Assembly: GCA_902528415.1 (NCBI GenBank)
Contig: CABZSR010000002.1
Span: forward strand, 106,382 to 170,381
Length of the DNA stretch: 64,000 bases
Direction: 5' to 3'
Source: an uncultured SAR116 cluster alpha proteobacterium
GTDB lineage: Bacteria; Pseudomonadota; Alphaproteobacteria; Puniceispirillales; Marisalimonadaceae
Shown: positions 1 to 9,644 of the stretch, piece by piece
Layout of the letters: the number at the start of each line of letters is the position of its first letter
How positions within the stretch are numbered: the first letter of the stretch is position 1
The notes under the pieces: model-generated
The model's input: only the letters and a program-made list of their open reading frames with translations
Databases searched by the model: none
Told to the model about the DNA's origin: nothing
Made by a program: the position numbers and the translations under genes

Positions 1-312
1 ATTGCATGGGCAGGTTCTGTTCCTGCACAGATTTATCTTTTAAAGTTAGGAGTTAATAGAAAAAATTTTGTGGGCATCATGAGTTTCTATTTTTTTTTAA
101 TTAATTTTTCAAAAATACCTTTTTATTTAGATCTAAACATTTTTACCAATCAGTCACTTTTTTTGAGTTTTCTTTTAATTCCTGTTCTCCCTATTGGTAT
201 ATTTTTAGGTAAGTGGTTGAATTTAAAACTTTCTGATAATTTATTTTACAACATTAGTCATGTGGCTTTATTTTTATGTGGCATTCATTTAATAATTAAA
301 AATGCAACTTAG
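1..312 (+). CDS. TauE/SafE-family permease, C-terminal part (truncated by window start)
   Basis: The reading frame is open from base 1 and ends at 312, so only the last ~103 residues are present. They are strongly hydrophobic, with two to three membrane segments, a glycine-rich turn (PIGIFLGKWL) and a closing helix followed by G-x-H-L-I-I. This layout is typical of the last helices of TSUP/TauE-SafE permeases, inner-membrane exporters of sulfonate or sulfur anions. The substrate cannot be told. The next gene starts 9 bases downstream, suggesting co-transcription. The family call rests on overall pattern only. Confidence 0.6.
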   Translation: MAWAGSVPAQIYLLKLGVNRKNFVGIMSFYFFLINFSKIPFYLDLNIFTNQSLFLSFLLIPVLPIGIFLGKWLNLKLSDNLFYNISHVALFLCGIHLIIKNAT

Positions 313-321
313 GAGATAAAA

Positions 322-708
322 ATGGAAAGTGAAATTTTTAAAAAAGGAATAGCAAAAAGAAGGAAAGTACTTGGAGATGAATATGTAGATAAAGCACTTG
401 CCTCAGCAGACGAATTGGGTGCAGATATGCAAAAATTAGTAACTGAATATGCTTGGGGTGAAGTTTGGAACAAAGAAAATCTGTCAGATAGAGATAGATC
501 ATTGGTTAACTTAGGCATGATTGCCGCTCTTAATAGATCGCATGAATTTAAATTACATGTCAGAGGTGCTTTGAATAATGGATTAACTAGATTACAAATT
601 CGTGATATCGTTTTACAGATTACAATATACTGTGGAGCTCCTGCAGGTTTGGAGTCACTTAGGCATATTAGAGAAGTATTTGCTGAAGTTGATTCAGAAA
701 ATAAATAA
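322..708 (+). CDS. Carboxymuconolactone decarboxylase (CMD) family protein
   Basis: The 128-residue protein has the length and pattern of single-domain CMD proteins such as PcaC. The N-terminal region has R-R-x-V-L-G-D-E-Y-V, and the core has L-x-x-R-x-R-S-L-V-N-L-G, then H-E-F-K-L-H-V-R-G-A-L-N-N-G and Y-C-G-A-P-A-G. True PcaC decarboxylates 4-carboxymuconolactone in aromatic degradation. No other beta-ketoadipate gene is in view, so the substrate is uncertain. A Cys-based AhpD-type peroxidase role is unlikely because there is no CxxC. GGAGA just upstream supports the start. Confidence 0.75.
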   Translation: MESEIFKKGIAKRRKVLGDEYVDKALASADELGADMQKLVTEYAWGEVWNKENLSDRDRSLVNLGMIAALNRSHEFKLHVRGALNNGLTRLQIRDIVLQITIYCGAPAGLESLRHIREVFAEVDSENK

Positions 709-767
709 ATAAATTTAATGAACTGGGGATTTATTTATATGAAATAATGAATTTCGTGTGGAAAGTA

Positions 768-2183
768 ATGGATCATAATAAAATTAAAACAAATTTTGAT
801 GAAAATTTAGTTTCAACTAATGATGCAAACTTTAAAAGTTTATATGGTCTTACTCCAATTGTTGAAGATGCTATTTTAAATGCTATTAATAAAAAAAATA
901 GAACAAGTTTAAAAAAGTTAATCGAACCACTTCATCCAGCTGATCAAGCGGACATGTTAGAAAGACTTAGTAATGAAAAATTAAATATTTTCCTAACTAT
1001 TCTTGGAAGATCACTTGATCCAGAGGTCTTAGTTTATCTTGATCATAATGTTCAAGAAAAAGTTTTTAATATTCTTGGCCCTAAAGTTCTTGCAAAGGCA
1101 ATTCCTGAATTACATTCAGATGATGCTGTTGAAATACTTCAAGAGTTAGAAGAAAAAGATAGAAATGTAGTTATAAAACAACTACCAAAAGCTGACAGAA
1201 TTTTAGTTGAAGAGGCTCTGTCATACCCTGAGTATTCAGCTGGAAGGCTGATGCAACGGGAATTTTTGGCTTTTCCTGGAAATTGGACAGTAGGGCAGAC
1301 AATTGACCATATGAGAGCAAATCCACAAGATGAAGAAGATAGTTTTTATTCAATTTATATTGTTGATCCTGCACATAGATTGATGGGAGTTATCTCCCTG
1401 TCTAAACTATTATCTGCTAAAAGACCTGTTAGATTAAATGATTTAATGGAATTAAAACCAAGAAATGTGAATGTTGAAACTGACCAAGAAGAAGTAGCTC
1501 TTCTATTTCAGCAATATGGTCTAGTAAACATGCCGGTTGTTGATAATGCAGATAGGCTTCTTGGTGTAATAATTGTAGATGATATTGTTGACGTAATTAA
1601 TGAAGAAGCCGAAGAAGATTTGCAAGGTTTGACTGGTGTAAGTGATCTTTCAATAACATCATCTTTTTTAGAAACTGCTAAAGGCCGTTTTTCATGGCTT
1701 ATATTAAACATGTTTACTGCAGTTTTAGCATCTTCAGTTATAGGTTTATTTCAGGAAGAAATTGAAAAATTAGTTGCGCTAGCTGTTCTCATGCCAATTG
1801 TTGCATCAATGGGAGGAAATGCAGGAACCCAGACAGTGACTGTTGCAGTAAGAGCATTAGCGACAAGGCAGCTAAATTATAGCAATCTTCAAAAATTTGT
1901 TTTAAAAGAAACATGGGTTGGTATGATTAATGGTTTCTTATTCGCTCTTTTGTCTATTGTTTTAGCTTATCTTTGGTTTGGTGATAAAGAAATCGCAATA
2001 ATAATGGGATTAGCAATGATCGCTAATTTGTTATTTGCGGGTGTTCTAGGTACTTTAATTCCGCTAACACTAGAAAAATTTAAAATTGATCCTGCGATTT
2101 CTAGCTCTGTTTTTTTAACAACTGCGACTGATGTAATAGGTTTCCTTACGTTTTTAGGTTTATCAGCTTTAGTAATATTGTAA
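768..2183 (+). CDS. mgtE: Magnesium transporter MgtE
   Basis: Inner-membrane Mg2+ channel. An N-terminal helical MgtE_N domain (HPADQADMLERL, then repeated acidic helices) comes first, then paired CBS domains (about residues 140-265; VDPAHRLMGVISL and NADRLLGVIIVDDIVDVI) that act as the cytosolic Mg2+ sensor. The C-terminal membrane domain of five helices includes the conserved pore stretch PIVASMGGNAGTQ. I chose the ATG at 768, preceded by GGAAAG, over an in-frame ATG at 747 with no visible ribosome-binding site. Family length is normal (about 450-480 residues). Confidence 0.93.
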   Translation: MDHNKIKTNFDENLVSTNDANFKSLYGLTPIVEDAILNAINKKNRTSLKKLIEPLHPADQADMLERLSNEKLNIFLTILGRSLDPEVLVYLDHNVQEKVFNILGPKVLAKAIPELHSDDAVEILQELEEKDRNVVIKQLPKADRILVEEALSYPEYSAGRLMQREFLAFPGNWTVGQTIDHMRANPQDEEDSFYSIYIVDPAHRLMGVISLSKLLSAKRPVRLNDLMELKPRNVNVETDQEEVALLFQQYGLVNMPVVDNADRLLGVIIVDDIVDVINEEAEEDLQGLTGVSDLSITSSFLETAKGRFSWLILNMFTAVLASSVIGLFQEEIEKLVALAVLMPIVASMGGNAGTQTVTVAVRALATRQLNYSNLQKFVLKETWVGMINGFLFALLSIVLAYLWFGDKEIAIIMGLAMIANLLFAGVLGTLIPLTLEKFKIDPAISSSVFLTTATDVIGFLTFLGLSALVIL

Positions 2184-2198
2184 TTTGGGTTATTAGTT

Positions 2199-2618
2199 GT
2201 GTCTTATCATTTAAAAAAAATAGCAGTCGGTATCGAAACGATTGAAAGACTTTATGTAAGACAAAAAATGATTAAAGAAACTTATGGCACAATATTACAT
2301 ACTACAAGAAACATGCCAAAAAAAAGAGAAGATTTAATTAAAACTGGTTCAATGTTTTGGATTATCAAAAGAAAAGTTTTAGTCAGGCAGAAAATATTAG
2401 ATATTTTATCAGTTATTCGAAGTGATGGTACTAAAGGGTGTGAAATTGAATTAGACAAAAAACTAATAAGAGTAATTCCCACTCCTATGAAACCCTTTCA
2501 AGGCTGGAGATATTATTTAGAGGAAGATATTCCAAGAGACTTGAATTTAGATGAAGAGTCAGGTGAAAACTTACCAGATAATATAAATGCCGAACTGATT
2601 AAATTAGGATTATATTGA
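2199..2618 (+). CDS. DUF1489-family protein
   Basis: A 139-residue soluble protein starting with GTG 15 bases after mgtE. The pattern H-L-x-K-x-A-V-G near the N terminus, T-R-N-M-P-K-K-R-E-D-L, M-F-W-I-I-K, V-R-Q-x-I-L-D-I and F-Q-G-W-R-Y matches the alphaproteobacterial DUF1489 family as I remember it. The function is unknown. The close spacing suggests transcription with mgtE. AT-rich sequence without a clear gene follows to 2722. Confidence 0.7.
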   Translation: MSYHLKKIAVGIETIERLYVRQKMIKETYGTILHTTRNMPKKREDLIKTGSMFWIIKRKVLVRQKILDILSVIRSDGTKGCEIELDKKLIRVIPTPMKPFQGWRYYLEEDIPRDLNLDEESGENLPDNINAELIKLGLY

Positions 2619-2722
2619 TTAAGAAATTAACAAAAATAATAATTAAATTTTAAAAAATTTGTCTTTTGATCGAAATGCCAATAATAAATAATCGAAATTA
2701 AAGTATTTCTAGGAAAGTTAAA

Positions 2723-3841
2723 ATGTTGTCCAAAATATTTAGTCTTAAAACTTTTATGTTTTTTTTAGTTTTAGGAATAAGTATATTTAGTTATAAGTAT
2801 TTAGTATCTTCAAAACCACTTGCAAAGCCTTCAATAGTTGAAGAAGAAACTTTTTATGTAAAAGTGGTTAAAACTAAGAGACATGAATATACTCCATCAT
2901 CTGATGCATATGGAAAAATTGTTTCTTCAAGGACTGGCGATCTTCGTTTTGGTGTTTCCGGTAGAGTTAATTTTATATCTAATTCTTTTTTAAATGGTGC
3001 TTATGTAAAAAGTGGGCAAATTTTAGCAAAACTAGATCAAACACGCTTCTTGCTTGAAATAAAAAAACTAAATTTTGAAACACAAGAACTAGCTTCACAA
3101 TTAGATATTAGAAAAAGACAAATAAAAAGATATAAGTCTATGCTATCAACAAAAGTTATATCGCAGAACAAGTATGATAATGAGTTAATTCTCTTATCAA
3201 AAAACAAGTCAGATTTTAATAGATCCAAAATTATTTTAGAAAAAGCAAAGCAAGATTTGTCTGATACTATTTTAAGAGCAAAATATAATGGTAGGCTATA
3301 TAATGTTAAAATTAATAAAGGACAATTTATTTCAAGTAATGAAAAATTAGCTAATATATTTTCTACAGAAGATTTAGAAGTTGAGTTTGTTATACCATCA
3401 AAAATATATTCAAATTCAGACAATTTAATTGGAAAGTCTATTGATGTTATATGGGAGGGAGGCAATACCCCTCTAAAAAATATAAAAGCTAAAATTGAAA
3501 GAACAGACGGAAAAACAAATGAAGAAGAAGGTGGAGGAAAATTGTTTGCAAAAATTAATATTGAAGAGAATAAAAGTAATTATATCCCTCTTGGTACTTT
3601 TGTTCGTGTGAATTATCCAGTAGGTAATTTTAAAAATATATTTAAATTGCCTGAAACTTCTCTATACGGTGAAAATATATATTTTGTAGATAACGGCATT
3701 GCAAAGAAAAAAAAGGTGAACCTAATATACAAAGGTTCAGGATTTATTTTAGTTGACGGAAATATTTCAGAAAATGATTTGATTATAACAACAAGAATGC
3801 CCGATAATTTAAATAATCAAAAAGTTACAATTTTAAATTAA
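2723..3841 (+). CDS. RND efflux periplasmic adaptor (membrane fusion protein)
   Basis: A 372-residue protein with one N-terminal membrane helix (about residues 9-26). After it come a biotinyl-lipoyl-like half (GRVNFISNSFLNGAYVKSGQ, A-K-L-D), an alpha-hairpin of charged coiled coil (about residues 110-175), the second lipoyl half (ILRAKYNGRLYN) and beta-barrel segments. This is the HlyD/AcrA-type adaptor that links an inner-membrane RND pump to an outer-membrane channel. The RND permease follows 34 bases later. No outer-membrane partner gene is in the window. The substrate is unknown. Confidence 0.85.
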   Translation: MLSKIFSLKTFMFFLVLGISIFSYKYLVSSKPLAKPSIVEEETFYVKVVKTKRHEYTPSSDAYGKIVSSRTGDLRFGVSGRVNFISNSFLNGAYVKSGQILAKLDQTRFLLEIKKLNFETQELASQLDIRKRQIKRYKSMLSTKVISQNKYDNELILLSKNKSDFNRSKIILEKAKQDLSDTILRAKYNGRLYNVKINKGQFISSNEKLANIFSTEDLEVEFVIPSKIYSNSDNLIGKSIDVIWEGGNTPLKNIKAKIERTDGKTNEEEGGGKLFAKINIEENKSNYIPLGTFVRVNYPVGNFKNIFKLPETSLYGENIYFVDNGIAKKKKVNLIYKGSGFILVDGNISENDLIITTRMPDNLNNQKVTILN

Positions 3842-3875
3842 TTTTTCAAAAATATTAAAACTTTAGGATGAAATT

Positions 3876-6800
3876 TTGTTACAGTTTAAAGAGTCTGGTT
3901 TTTTAAAGTTTTTTGTAGAGCATCGAACCTCTGCAAACATAATAATGATATTAATGATTGTAGTTGGCTTACTTTCTATTGGTAGGTTGAATAAGCAATT
4001 TTTTCCTAACTTTGAAGTTGAAGTTGTAGCTGTTTCTGTAAATTGGGCTGGAGCTACAGCTGAAGAAATAGATAAAAATATTGTTCAATTATTGGAACCA
4101 GAACTCCGACCTATCTCAGGTGTCAAGAAAGTATCATCAAAATCCGTTGAAGGTATTGGTATTACACAAGTTGAATTTAACTATGGTTATGACATGCAAA
4201 AAGGGAGGACAGATATTGAAACTGCTGTATCCAGAATAAATTTTCCTCAAAAAGCAAACAAACCCAAAATAGTTGTTGGGGAATTTTTTGATACAGTTAC
4301 TAGAATAGTTTTATCAGCAAATATTCCTTTATCAGAACTGAGATTAATATCAAAAAAACTTAAGGAAGTACTTCTAAATTCTGGTGTAGATAAGGTTGAC
4401 ATCCAAGGTCTTCCCAAAGAAGAGATATTGATTGAAATACCTCAGATAGAAACAGCAAGGTTGAAATTATCATTTAATCAAATTGCTAATTTAATTAAAT
4501 CTGAAACTCAGGATGTTTCAGGAGGTAGTTATGCCGATGGGTCACTGCGGGTCAGAACCGCAGGTGAAAAAAGACTAGTAGAAACGTTCAAAAAATTAGA
4601 GCTTAAAAACACGATTTCGGGGGGTAGGATTATCCTTCAAGATATAGCCAGAATATCTTCTACTCTCGAACAAGGAAGTATATTAAAATCTGTTGACAAT
4701 AATCCTGCTGTAGAATTATGGGTCAGAAGAAGTAAAACTAGCGATGCTCTTGAAGTATCGGAAAATGTTAATAAAGTAATTTCAGAATCTAAAAATATTA
4801 TTGGAAATAGAGTCAATATTGAAACTTATAATACGGCAGCTAACCTTATCCAAGAAAGAATTACACTATTAGTCAAGAACGGACTTAGTGGTCTTTGCAT
4901 TGTTTTAGCCGTATTATTTCTATTTTTAAGTCGAAATACTGCCATTTGGGTAGCTTTGGGTATTCCAATAGCTTTTCTTGCTACTTTTGGCGTAATGTTA
5001 GTTTCAGGTCAATCAATCAATATGATATCCTTATTTGGTCTTATTATGGCCCTTGGTATAGTAGTGGATGATGCAATCGTTGTAGGGGAACATTCTTCAT
5101 ATTTAAAAACTAAGAGACGACTAAATAGTTCACAGGCTCCAGTTGTTGCTGCAACACGCATGTCGATGCCTGTAATATCAGCAATGTTAACTACAGTGGC
5201 TGCATTTATACCTTTATTTATGGTTAAAGGAGTTATAGGTGAAATAATTGCGGCTATACCTTGGGTAGTATGTGCTGTTTTAGTTGCTAGTTTAATTGAA
5301 TGTTTTCTTGTTTTACCAGCACATTTAGCACATTTTGATAAAAAGACAGTTGAGGAAGGTAAATTCAGACTATGGTTTGATAAAAAATTTATGGCTTTTC
5401 AAGAAGGTATATTTAAAAAATTCATATCATTAACATTTAACTATCGATATGTAACTTTTATGGTTGCCATTGGCATGTTTATAGTTTCTGTGGGAATGAT
5501 GTCTGGCGGACGTGTAATGTTTAGTTTTTTCCCAACCCCTGAGGCAGATATAATTATTGCTAATTTTAAAATGCATTCTGGAACGACTAGATCTAAAACT
5601 GAAGAGATGGTAAAAAAAATAGAAGGAGGTTTGATTAAAACTTCAAAAAAGTTTTCAACATCTCCTGATCTAGTGAAATTTAGCATGTCAACTATTGGAG
5701 GTAGAACATCATTTTCAGGTGGGGGTGTACCAAGCTCTAAGGGAAGTGACTTATTAGGTTCCGTGGTTGTTGAATTAAAAACAGCCGATAAACGAAAAAT
5801 ACGAACAAATCAGTTTATAAAAGAATGGAAAAATAATATTGAATATGTTGAGGGTTTAGATAAATTAACTATTAGATCTCCAAGTGGTGGACCTCCCGGA
5901 AGAGATTTAGATGTAAGATTTCAAGGAGAAAAATTAGAAACCCTTAAGATTGCATCTAATGAATTAATTCAAATTGCAAGAACAATCCCTGGCGTGACAT
6001 CATTAAACGATAATCTTGAGTTTGGAGTTCAAGAAAGGATTCTATCTTTAAACAATAAAGGACAATCACTTGGTCTATCCATCTCAGATATAGGAGAGCA
6101 AGTAAGATCAGCTATTAATGGAATAATAATTTCAGAGTTTCCAAAAGCAGACGAAGAAGTGGTTGTTAGATTAAAGTTGTCTGAAAGAGAAAAGCTTACG
6201 GATATGATAAATGACTTAAGAATTATTACCCCTTTAGGTACTAGTTTTAAGCTTCAAGAGGTCATTAAAATAAATGAAAAAATACCATTTGCTTCAATTA
6301 ATAGAAAAAATGGTTTTAGAGAAGTGACTATTTCTGGTGATTTATTCCCAGCGTTAATGAACACTTCTCAAGCAAGACAATTTTTGTTGAATAACGGATT
6401 ACCTGAAATTGCTAAAAAATATAATCTAAATTATAGATTTGATGGCAGAGATTTAGAACAGAAAGAAACTTTTGCAGATATGAAAATTGGTTCAATAATA
6501 GGCTTATTATTAATCTATTTTATATTAGCATGGGTATTTAAGTCTTGGACAAGACCTTTTTCAATAATGATAATGATACCATTTGCTTTTATTGGAGCGG
6601 TGCTTGGTCATTATTTGTTAGGGCTAACAATGTCAATTTTGTCAATGTTTGCTCTCTTAGCTTTAGCTGGAATTGTTGTAAATAATTCTATTATTTTAGT
6701 ATCAACTATTGAAAGAAGATTTGACGATTTACGTGATCAAAATGATAAAGACTATCAGAATAATAAAGTAATCGATGAAGCAATAATAGCTGGAGTAGTA

Positions 6801-7022
6801 GATAGATTTAGACCTGTTCTATTAACATCACTTACTACAATAGGAGGATTGTCAGCACTTTTATTCGAAAAATCACTCCAAGCCCAATTCTTGATACCAA
6901 TGGCGGCTACGATTGTTTTTGGCCTTGGTATTACAGCTTTTCTTGTACTTGTCATAGTTCCATCTATGATGGGAATTAGTAACGATTTTTCCAATTTTGT
7001 TAAAAATGTTAGAAGAAGATAA
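3876..7022 (+). CDS. RND efflux transporter permease (AcrB/MdtB type)
   Basis: The 1048-residue inner-membrane pump has the usual two-fold layout: a helix at the N terminus (SANIIMILMIVVGLLSI), a large periplasmic loop, helices 2-6, then the repeat. Helix 4 carries G-I-V-V-D-D-A-I-V-V, the twin aspartates of the proton relay in hydrophobe/amphiphile exporters. The equivalent in the second half is G-I-V-V-N-N-S-I. The start is TTG at 3876, with AGGA about 7 bases upstream. It forms an operon with the adaptor. Length fits the HAE family. Confidence 0.92.
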   Translation: MLQFKESGFLKFFVEHRTSANIIMILMIVVGLLSIGRLNKQFFPNFEVEVVAVSVNWAGATAEEIDKNIVQLLEPELRPISGVKKVSSKSVEGIGITQVEFNYGYDMQKGRTDIETAVSRINFPQKANKPKIVVGEFFDTVTRIVLSANIPLSELRLISKKLKEVLLNSGVDKVDIQGLPKEEILIEIPQIETARLKLSFNQIANLIKSETQDVSGGSYADGSLRVRTAGEKRLVETFKKLELKNTISGGRIILQDIARISSTLEQGSILKSVDNNPAVELWVRRSKTSDALEVSENVNKVISESKNIIGNRVNIETYNTAANLIQERITLLVKNGLSGLCIVLAVLFLFLSRNTAIWVALGIPIAFLATFGVMLVSGQSINMISLFGLIMALGIVVDDAIVVGEHSSYLKTKRRLNSSQAPVVAATRMSMPVISAMLTTVAAFIPLFMVKGVIGEIIAAIPWVVCAVLVASLIECFLVLPAHLAHFDKKTVEEGKFRLWFDKKFMAFQEGIFKKFISLTFNYRYVTFMVAIGMFIVSVGMMSGGRVMFSFFPTPEADIIIANFKMHSGTTRSKTEEMVKKIEGGLIKTSKKFSTSPDLVKFSMSTIGGRTSFSGGGVPSSKGSDLLGSVVVELKTADKRKIRTNQFIKEWKNNIEYVEGLDKLTIRSPSGGPPGRDLDVRFQGEKLETLKIASNELIQIARTIPGVTSLNDNLEFGVQERILSLNNKGQSLGLSISDIGEQVRSAINGIIISEFPKADEEVVVRLKLSEREKLTDMINDLRIITPLGTSFKLQEVIKINEKIPFASINRKNGFREVTISGDLFPALMNTSQARQFLLNNGLPEIAKKYNLNYRFDGRDLEQKETFADMKIGSIIGLLLIYFILAWVFKSWTRPFSIMIMIPFAFIGAVLGHYLLGLTMSILSMFALLALAGIVVNNSIILVSTIERRFDDLRDQNDKDYQNNKVIDEAIIAGVVDRFRPVLLTSLTTIGGLSALLFEKSLQAQFLIPMAATIVFGLGITAFLVLVIVPSMMGISNDFSNFVKNVRRR

Positions 7023-7025
7023 AAT

Positions 7026-7397
7026 ATGGTGAAACAAGTATATACAACTCTTAGTTCTGAAAGCTTTAATGTTTCAGACATAAAATTTAATAAAGATGGA
7101 TTAGTTCCGGTCATTGCACAATGTGTTCATTCTGGCACAATTTTAATGATGGCATGGATGAATAATCTATCAGTTAAAAAAACAATTGAGACTAAGGACA
7201 TGTACTACTTTTCTAGGTCAAGAAATGAACTCTGGAAAAAAGGAGAGACGAGTGGAAACTTTCAAAGACTACACGAATTAAGATTAGACTGCGATAACGA
7301 TACATTATTAGCCATAATTGAACAAACTGGAGTAGCTTGTCACACAGGTGTGAGGAGTTGTTTTTTTAAATCATTACATGATGTAAAAAATGACTAA
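7026..7397 (+). CDS. hisI: Phosphoribosyl-AMP cyclohydrolase
   Basis: Third step of histidine biosynthesis: opens the adenine ring of phosphoribosyl-AMP. The 123-residue protein has the HisI signature: V-L/M-M-M-A-W-M-N, T-K-D-M-Y-Y-F-S-R-S-R-N-E-L-W-K-K-G-E-T-S-G, the metal-binding D-C-D-N-D and the closing C-H-T-G-x-R-S-C-F. It is the stand-alone form with no HisE domain. It begins 4 bases after the RND permease and overlaps rlmE by 8 bases. The rest of the his pathway is elsewhere. Confidence 0.93.
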   Translation: MVKQVYTTLSSESFNVSDIKFNKDGLVPVIAQCVHSGTILMMAWMNNLSVKKTIETKDMYYFSRSRNELWKKGETSGNFQRLHELRLDCDNDTLLAIIEQTGVACHTGVRSCFFKSLHDVKND

Positions 7398-8085
7398 CGA
7401 AAATAACCCAGGATCATTTGGAAGTTCTAGAGGTTTATCACAAAATCTTAAAAAAGATAAAAACAGAAAATCTTCAAGTACTCGTTGGATAGGAAGACAA
7501 CTAAATGATCCATACGTTTTAGAAACTCAAAAAAGAGGGTATAAGTCTCGAGCTGCTTTTAAACTTTTACAAATTAACGAAAAATATAAATTTTTAGCCC
7601 CAGGATTATCAGTTATTGATTTAGGGTGCGCTCCAGGAGGGTGGCTTCAAATAGCTTCGCAAAAAGTTTCTTCAAATGTTGGGGAAGAAAAAGTAGTAGG
7701 CGTTGATCTTTTGCCCACACAAGAAATACCTGGAAGTATCTCTATTATAGGTGATATTAGTGATAAAGTAGTTGGTGAAAAGTTATTAAAAATTCTCGGT
7801 TCTAACCCAAATATTATTATGTCAGATATGGCTGCAAATACTACAGGACATCGTCAAACTGATCATATAAGAACCACTTATCTATTAGAAACCGCACTAG
7901 ATTTTGCTCTAGAAAACTTAAAAAAAAATGGAGTTTTTTTAGCTAAATGTTTTAAAGGTGGTACTGAAATAGAGACTTTATCTCTAATGAAAAAACATTT
8001 TTCAAGAGTGCATCATATTAAACCTGATGCTAGTAGAAAAGAGTCAGTTGAAGGATACGTAATTGCTATAGGCTATAAAACATAA
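7390..8085 (+). CDS. rlmE: 23S rRNA 2'-O-ribose methyltransferase RlmE (FtsJ)
   Basis: Methylates U2552 of the large-subunit A-loop with S-adenosylmethionine. The 231-residue Rossmann protein shows Y-K-S-R-A-A-F-K-L (first catalytic Lys), D-L-G-C-A-P-G-G-W (SAM site), M-S-D-M-A-A-N-T-T-G (catalytic Asp), L-A-K-C-F-K-G-G (second Lys) and S-R-K-E-S-x-E, so the K-D-K-E tetrad is intact. A basic N-terminal extension of about 35 residues (SSRGLSQNLKKDKNRKSSS) is typical of alphaproteobacterial forms. It overlaps hisI. Confidence 0.94.
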   Translation: MTNENNPGSFGSSRGLSQNLKKDKNRKSSSTRWIGRQLNDPYVLETQKRGYKSRAAFKLLQINEKYKFLAPGLSVIDLGCAPGGWLQIASQKVSSNVGEEKVVGVDLLPTQEIPGSISIIGDISDKVVGEKLLKILGSNPNIIMSDMAANTTGHRQTDHIRTTYLLETALDFALENLKKNGVFLAKCFKGGTEIETLSLMKKHFSRVHHIKPDASRKESVEGYVIAIGYKT

Positions 8086-8189
8086 AACTTATATTAATTA
8101 ACCTTTGCAAATTAAGATCAGGAGTTTATAAAATTTACACTAATAATATTAATTATATCATTATTCAAATAACCCTTTAGTTGGAAAAT

Positions 8190-9644
8190 ATGAATATAGA
8201 AGAAGCTTACACTTTTGACGATGTCTTATTACAACCTGCACATAGTAAATTCGGTCCAGCTGACGCAGACGTTAAAACTTTTATTACGAAAGATATTAAG
8301 TTAAATATTCCCTTACTTTCAGCTGCAATGGATACTGTTACTGAACACAGGTTGGCAATTAGTATGGCTCAATTAGGAGGAATGGGTGTCCTTCACAAAA
8401 ACTTTTCAATAAAAGAACAAGTTTCAGAAGTAAAAAAAGTAAAAAAATTTGAATCTGGCATGGTTGTTAATCCAGTAACAATAAAACCTGATCAGACACT
8501 TGGTGATGCTTTTAAATTGATGGAAAAATACAAAATTAGTGGTATACCAGTTGTAGAAGGCTTGAATAATAAATTGGTTGGAATTTTAACAAATAGAGAT
8601 GTTAGATTTGCAAATGATCTTAATCAATCTGTTTCTGCACTTATGACAAAAAATGTCATAACTGTTAAAGAAACAGTTACTGCAGAAGATGCTAGAAAAC
8701 TTTTACATAAACACCGTATTGAAAAATTAGTTGTTGTAGACATGGATAATTTTTGCGTTGGATTGATAACTGTTAAAGACATGGAAAAGGCACAAAATCA
8801 TCCAGACTCTTGTAAAGATAAACAAGGAAGATTAAGAGTTGCAGCAGCTACTGGTGTAGGAAAGGATGGAATTAAAAGGGCAGAAGCTTTAATTAATGCA
8901 GGAGTTGATGTTCTAATAGTTGATACAGCTCATGGACATAGTGAAATGGTACTAGAAACTGTTAGAGCAATTTCAAAATTATCAAGTCAAGTAGCTTTAA
9001 TTGGAGGAAATGTTGCAACTGGAGATGCAACAAGGGCATTAATAGATGCAGGTGCAAATGGTATCAAAGTTGGTATTGGCCCTGGATCAATTTGTACCAC
9101 AAGAATGGTGGCTGGAGTAGGGGTGCCTCAATTAACAGCAATAACTGATTGTGCCAAAGTTGCCAAAAAAAACTCCATTCCTATAATAGCTGATGGTGGA
9201 ATAAAATATTCTGGAGATATTGCTAAAGCCATAGCAGGTGGAGCAAGTGCAGTTATGGTTGGTTCTATACTTGCAGGAACTGACGAAACTCCTGGAGAAG
9301 TCTTTTTGTTTCAAGGAAGATCTTATAAATCTTACAGAGGCATGGGTTCATTAGGAGCAATGGCAAGAGGCTCTGCTGATAGATACTTTCAAGCAGAGAT
9401 AGAAACATTAAAACTAGTTCCCGAGGGTATTGAAGGCCAAGTTCCTTACAAAGGCCCTGCACAGAATGTAATTCACCAATTAGTAGGTGGTTTAAAATCA
9501 GCTATGGGTTATACGGGTAATATAAATATTAATGAAATGCAAAAAAAATGTATTTTTAAGAGGATAAGTAATGCTGGTCTAAAAGAAAGTCACGTACATG
9601 ACGTTACTATTACTAGAGAAGCCCCTAATTATCGTCCTTCTTAA
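8190..9644 (+). CDS. guaB: IMP dehydrogenase
   Basis: Oxidises IMP to XMP with NAD+, the committed step to GMP. About 484 residues from ATG 8190. A TTG nine bases upstream is in frame, but [12 protein letters not shown] is the family N terminus. Two CBS domains (about residues 90-205) interrupt the TIM barrel. The catalytic loop G-P-G-S-I-C-T-T-R is present, as are the phosphate-binding D-G-G-I and the flap stretch around Y-R-G-M-G-S. The stop overlaps the rsmB start by one base (TAATG), so guaB, rsmB and probably guaA form one unit. Confidence 0.96.
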   Translation: MNIEEAYTFDDVLLQPAHSKFGPADADVKTFITKDIKLNIPLLSAAMDTVTEHRLAISMAQLGGMGVLHKNFSIKEQVSEVKKVKKFESGMVVNPVTIKPDQTLGDAFKLMEKYKISGIPVVEGLNNKLVGILTNRDVRFANDLNQSVSALMTKNVITVKETVTAEDARKLLHKHRIEKLVVVDMDNFCVGLITVKDMEKAQNHPDSCKDKQGRLRVAAATGVGKDGIKRAEALINAGVDVLIVDTAHGHSEMVLETVRAISKLSSQVALIGGNVATGDATRALIDAGANGIKVGIGPGSICTTRMVAGVGVPQLTAITDCAKVAKKNSIPIIADGGIKYSGDIAKAIAGGASAVMVGSILAGTDETPGEVFLFQGRSYKSYRGMGSLGAMARGSADRYFQAEIETLKLVPEGIEGQVPYKGPAQNVIHQLVGGLKSAMGYTGNININEMQKKCIFKRISNAGLKESHVHDVTITREAPNYRPS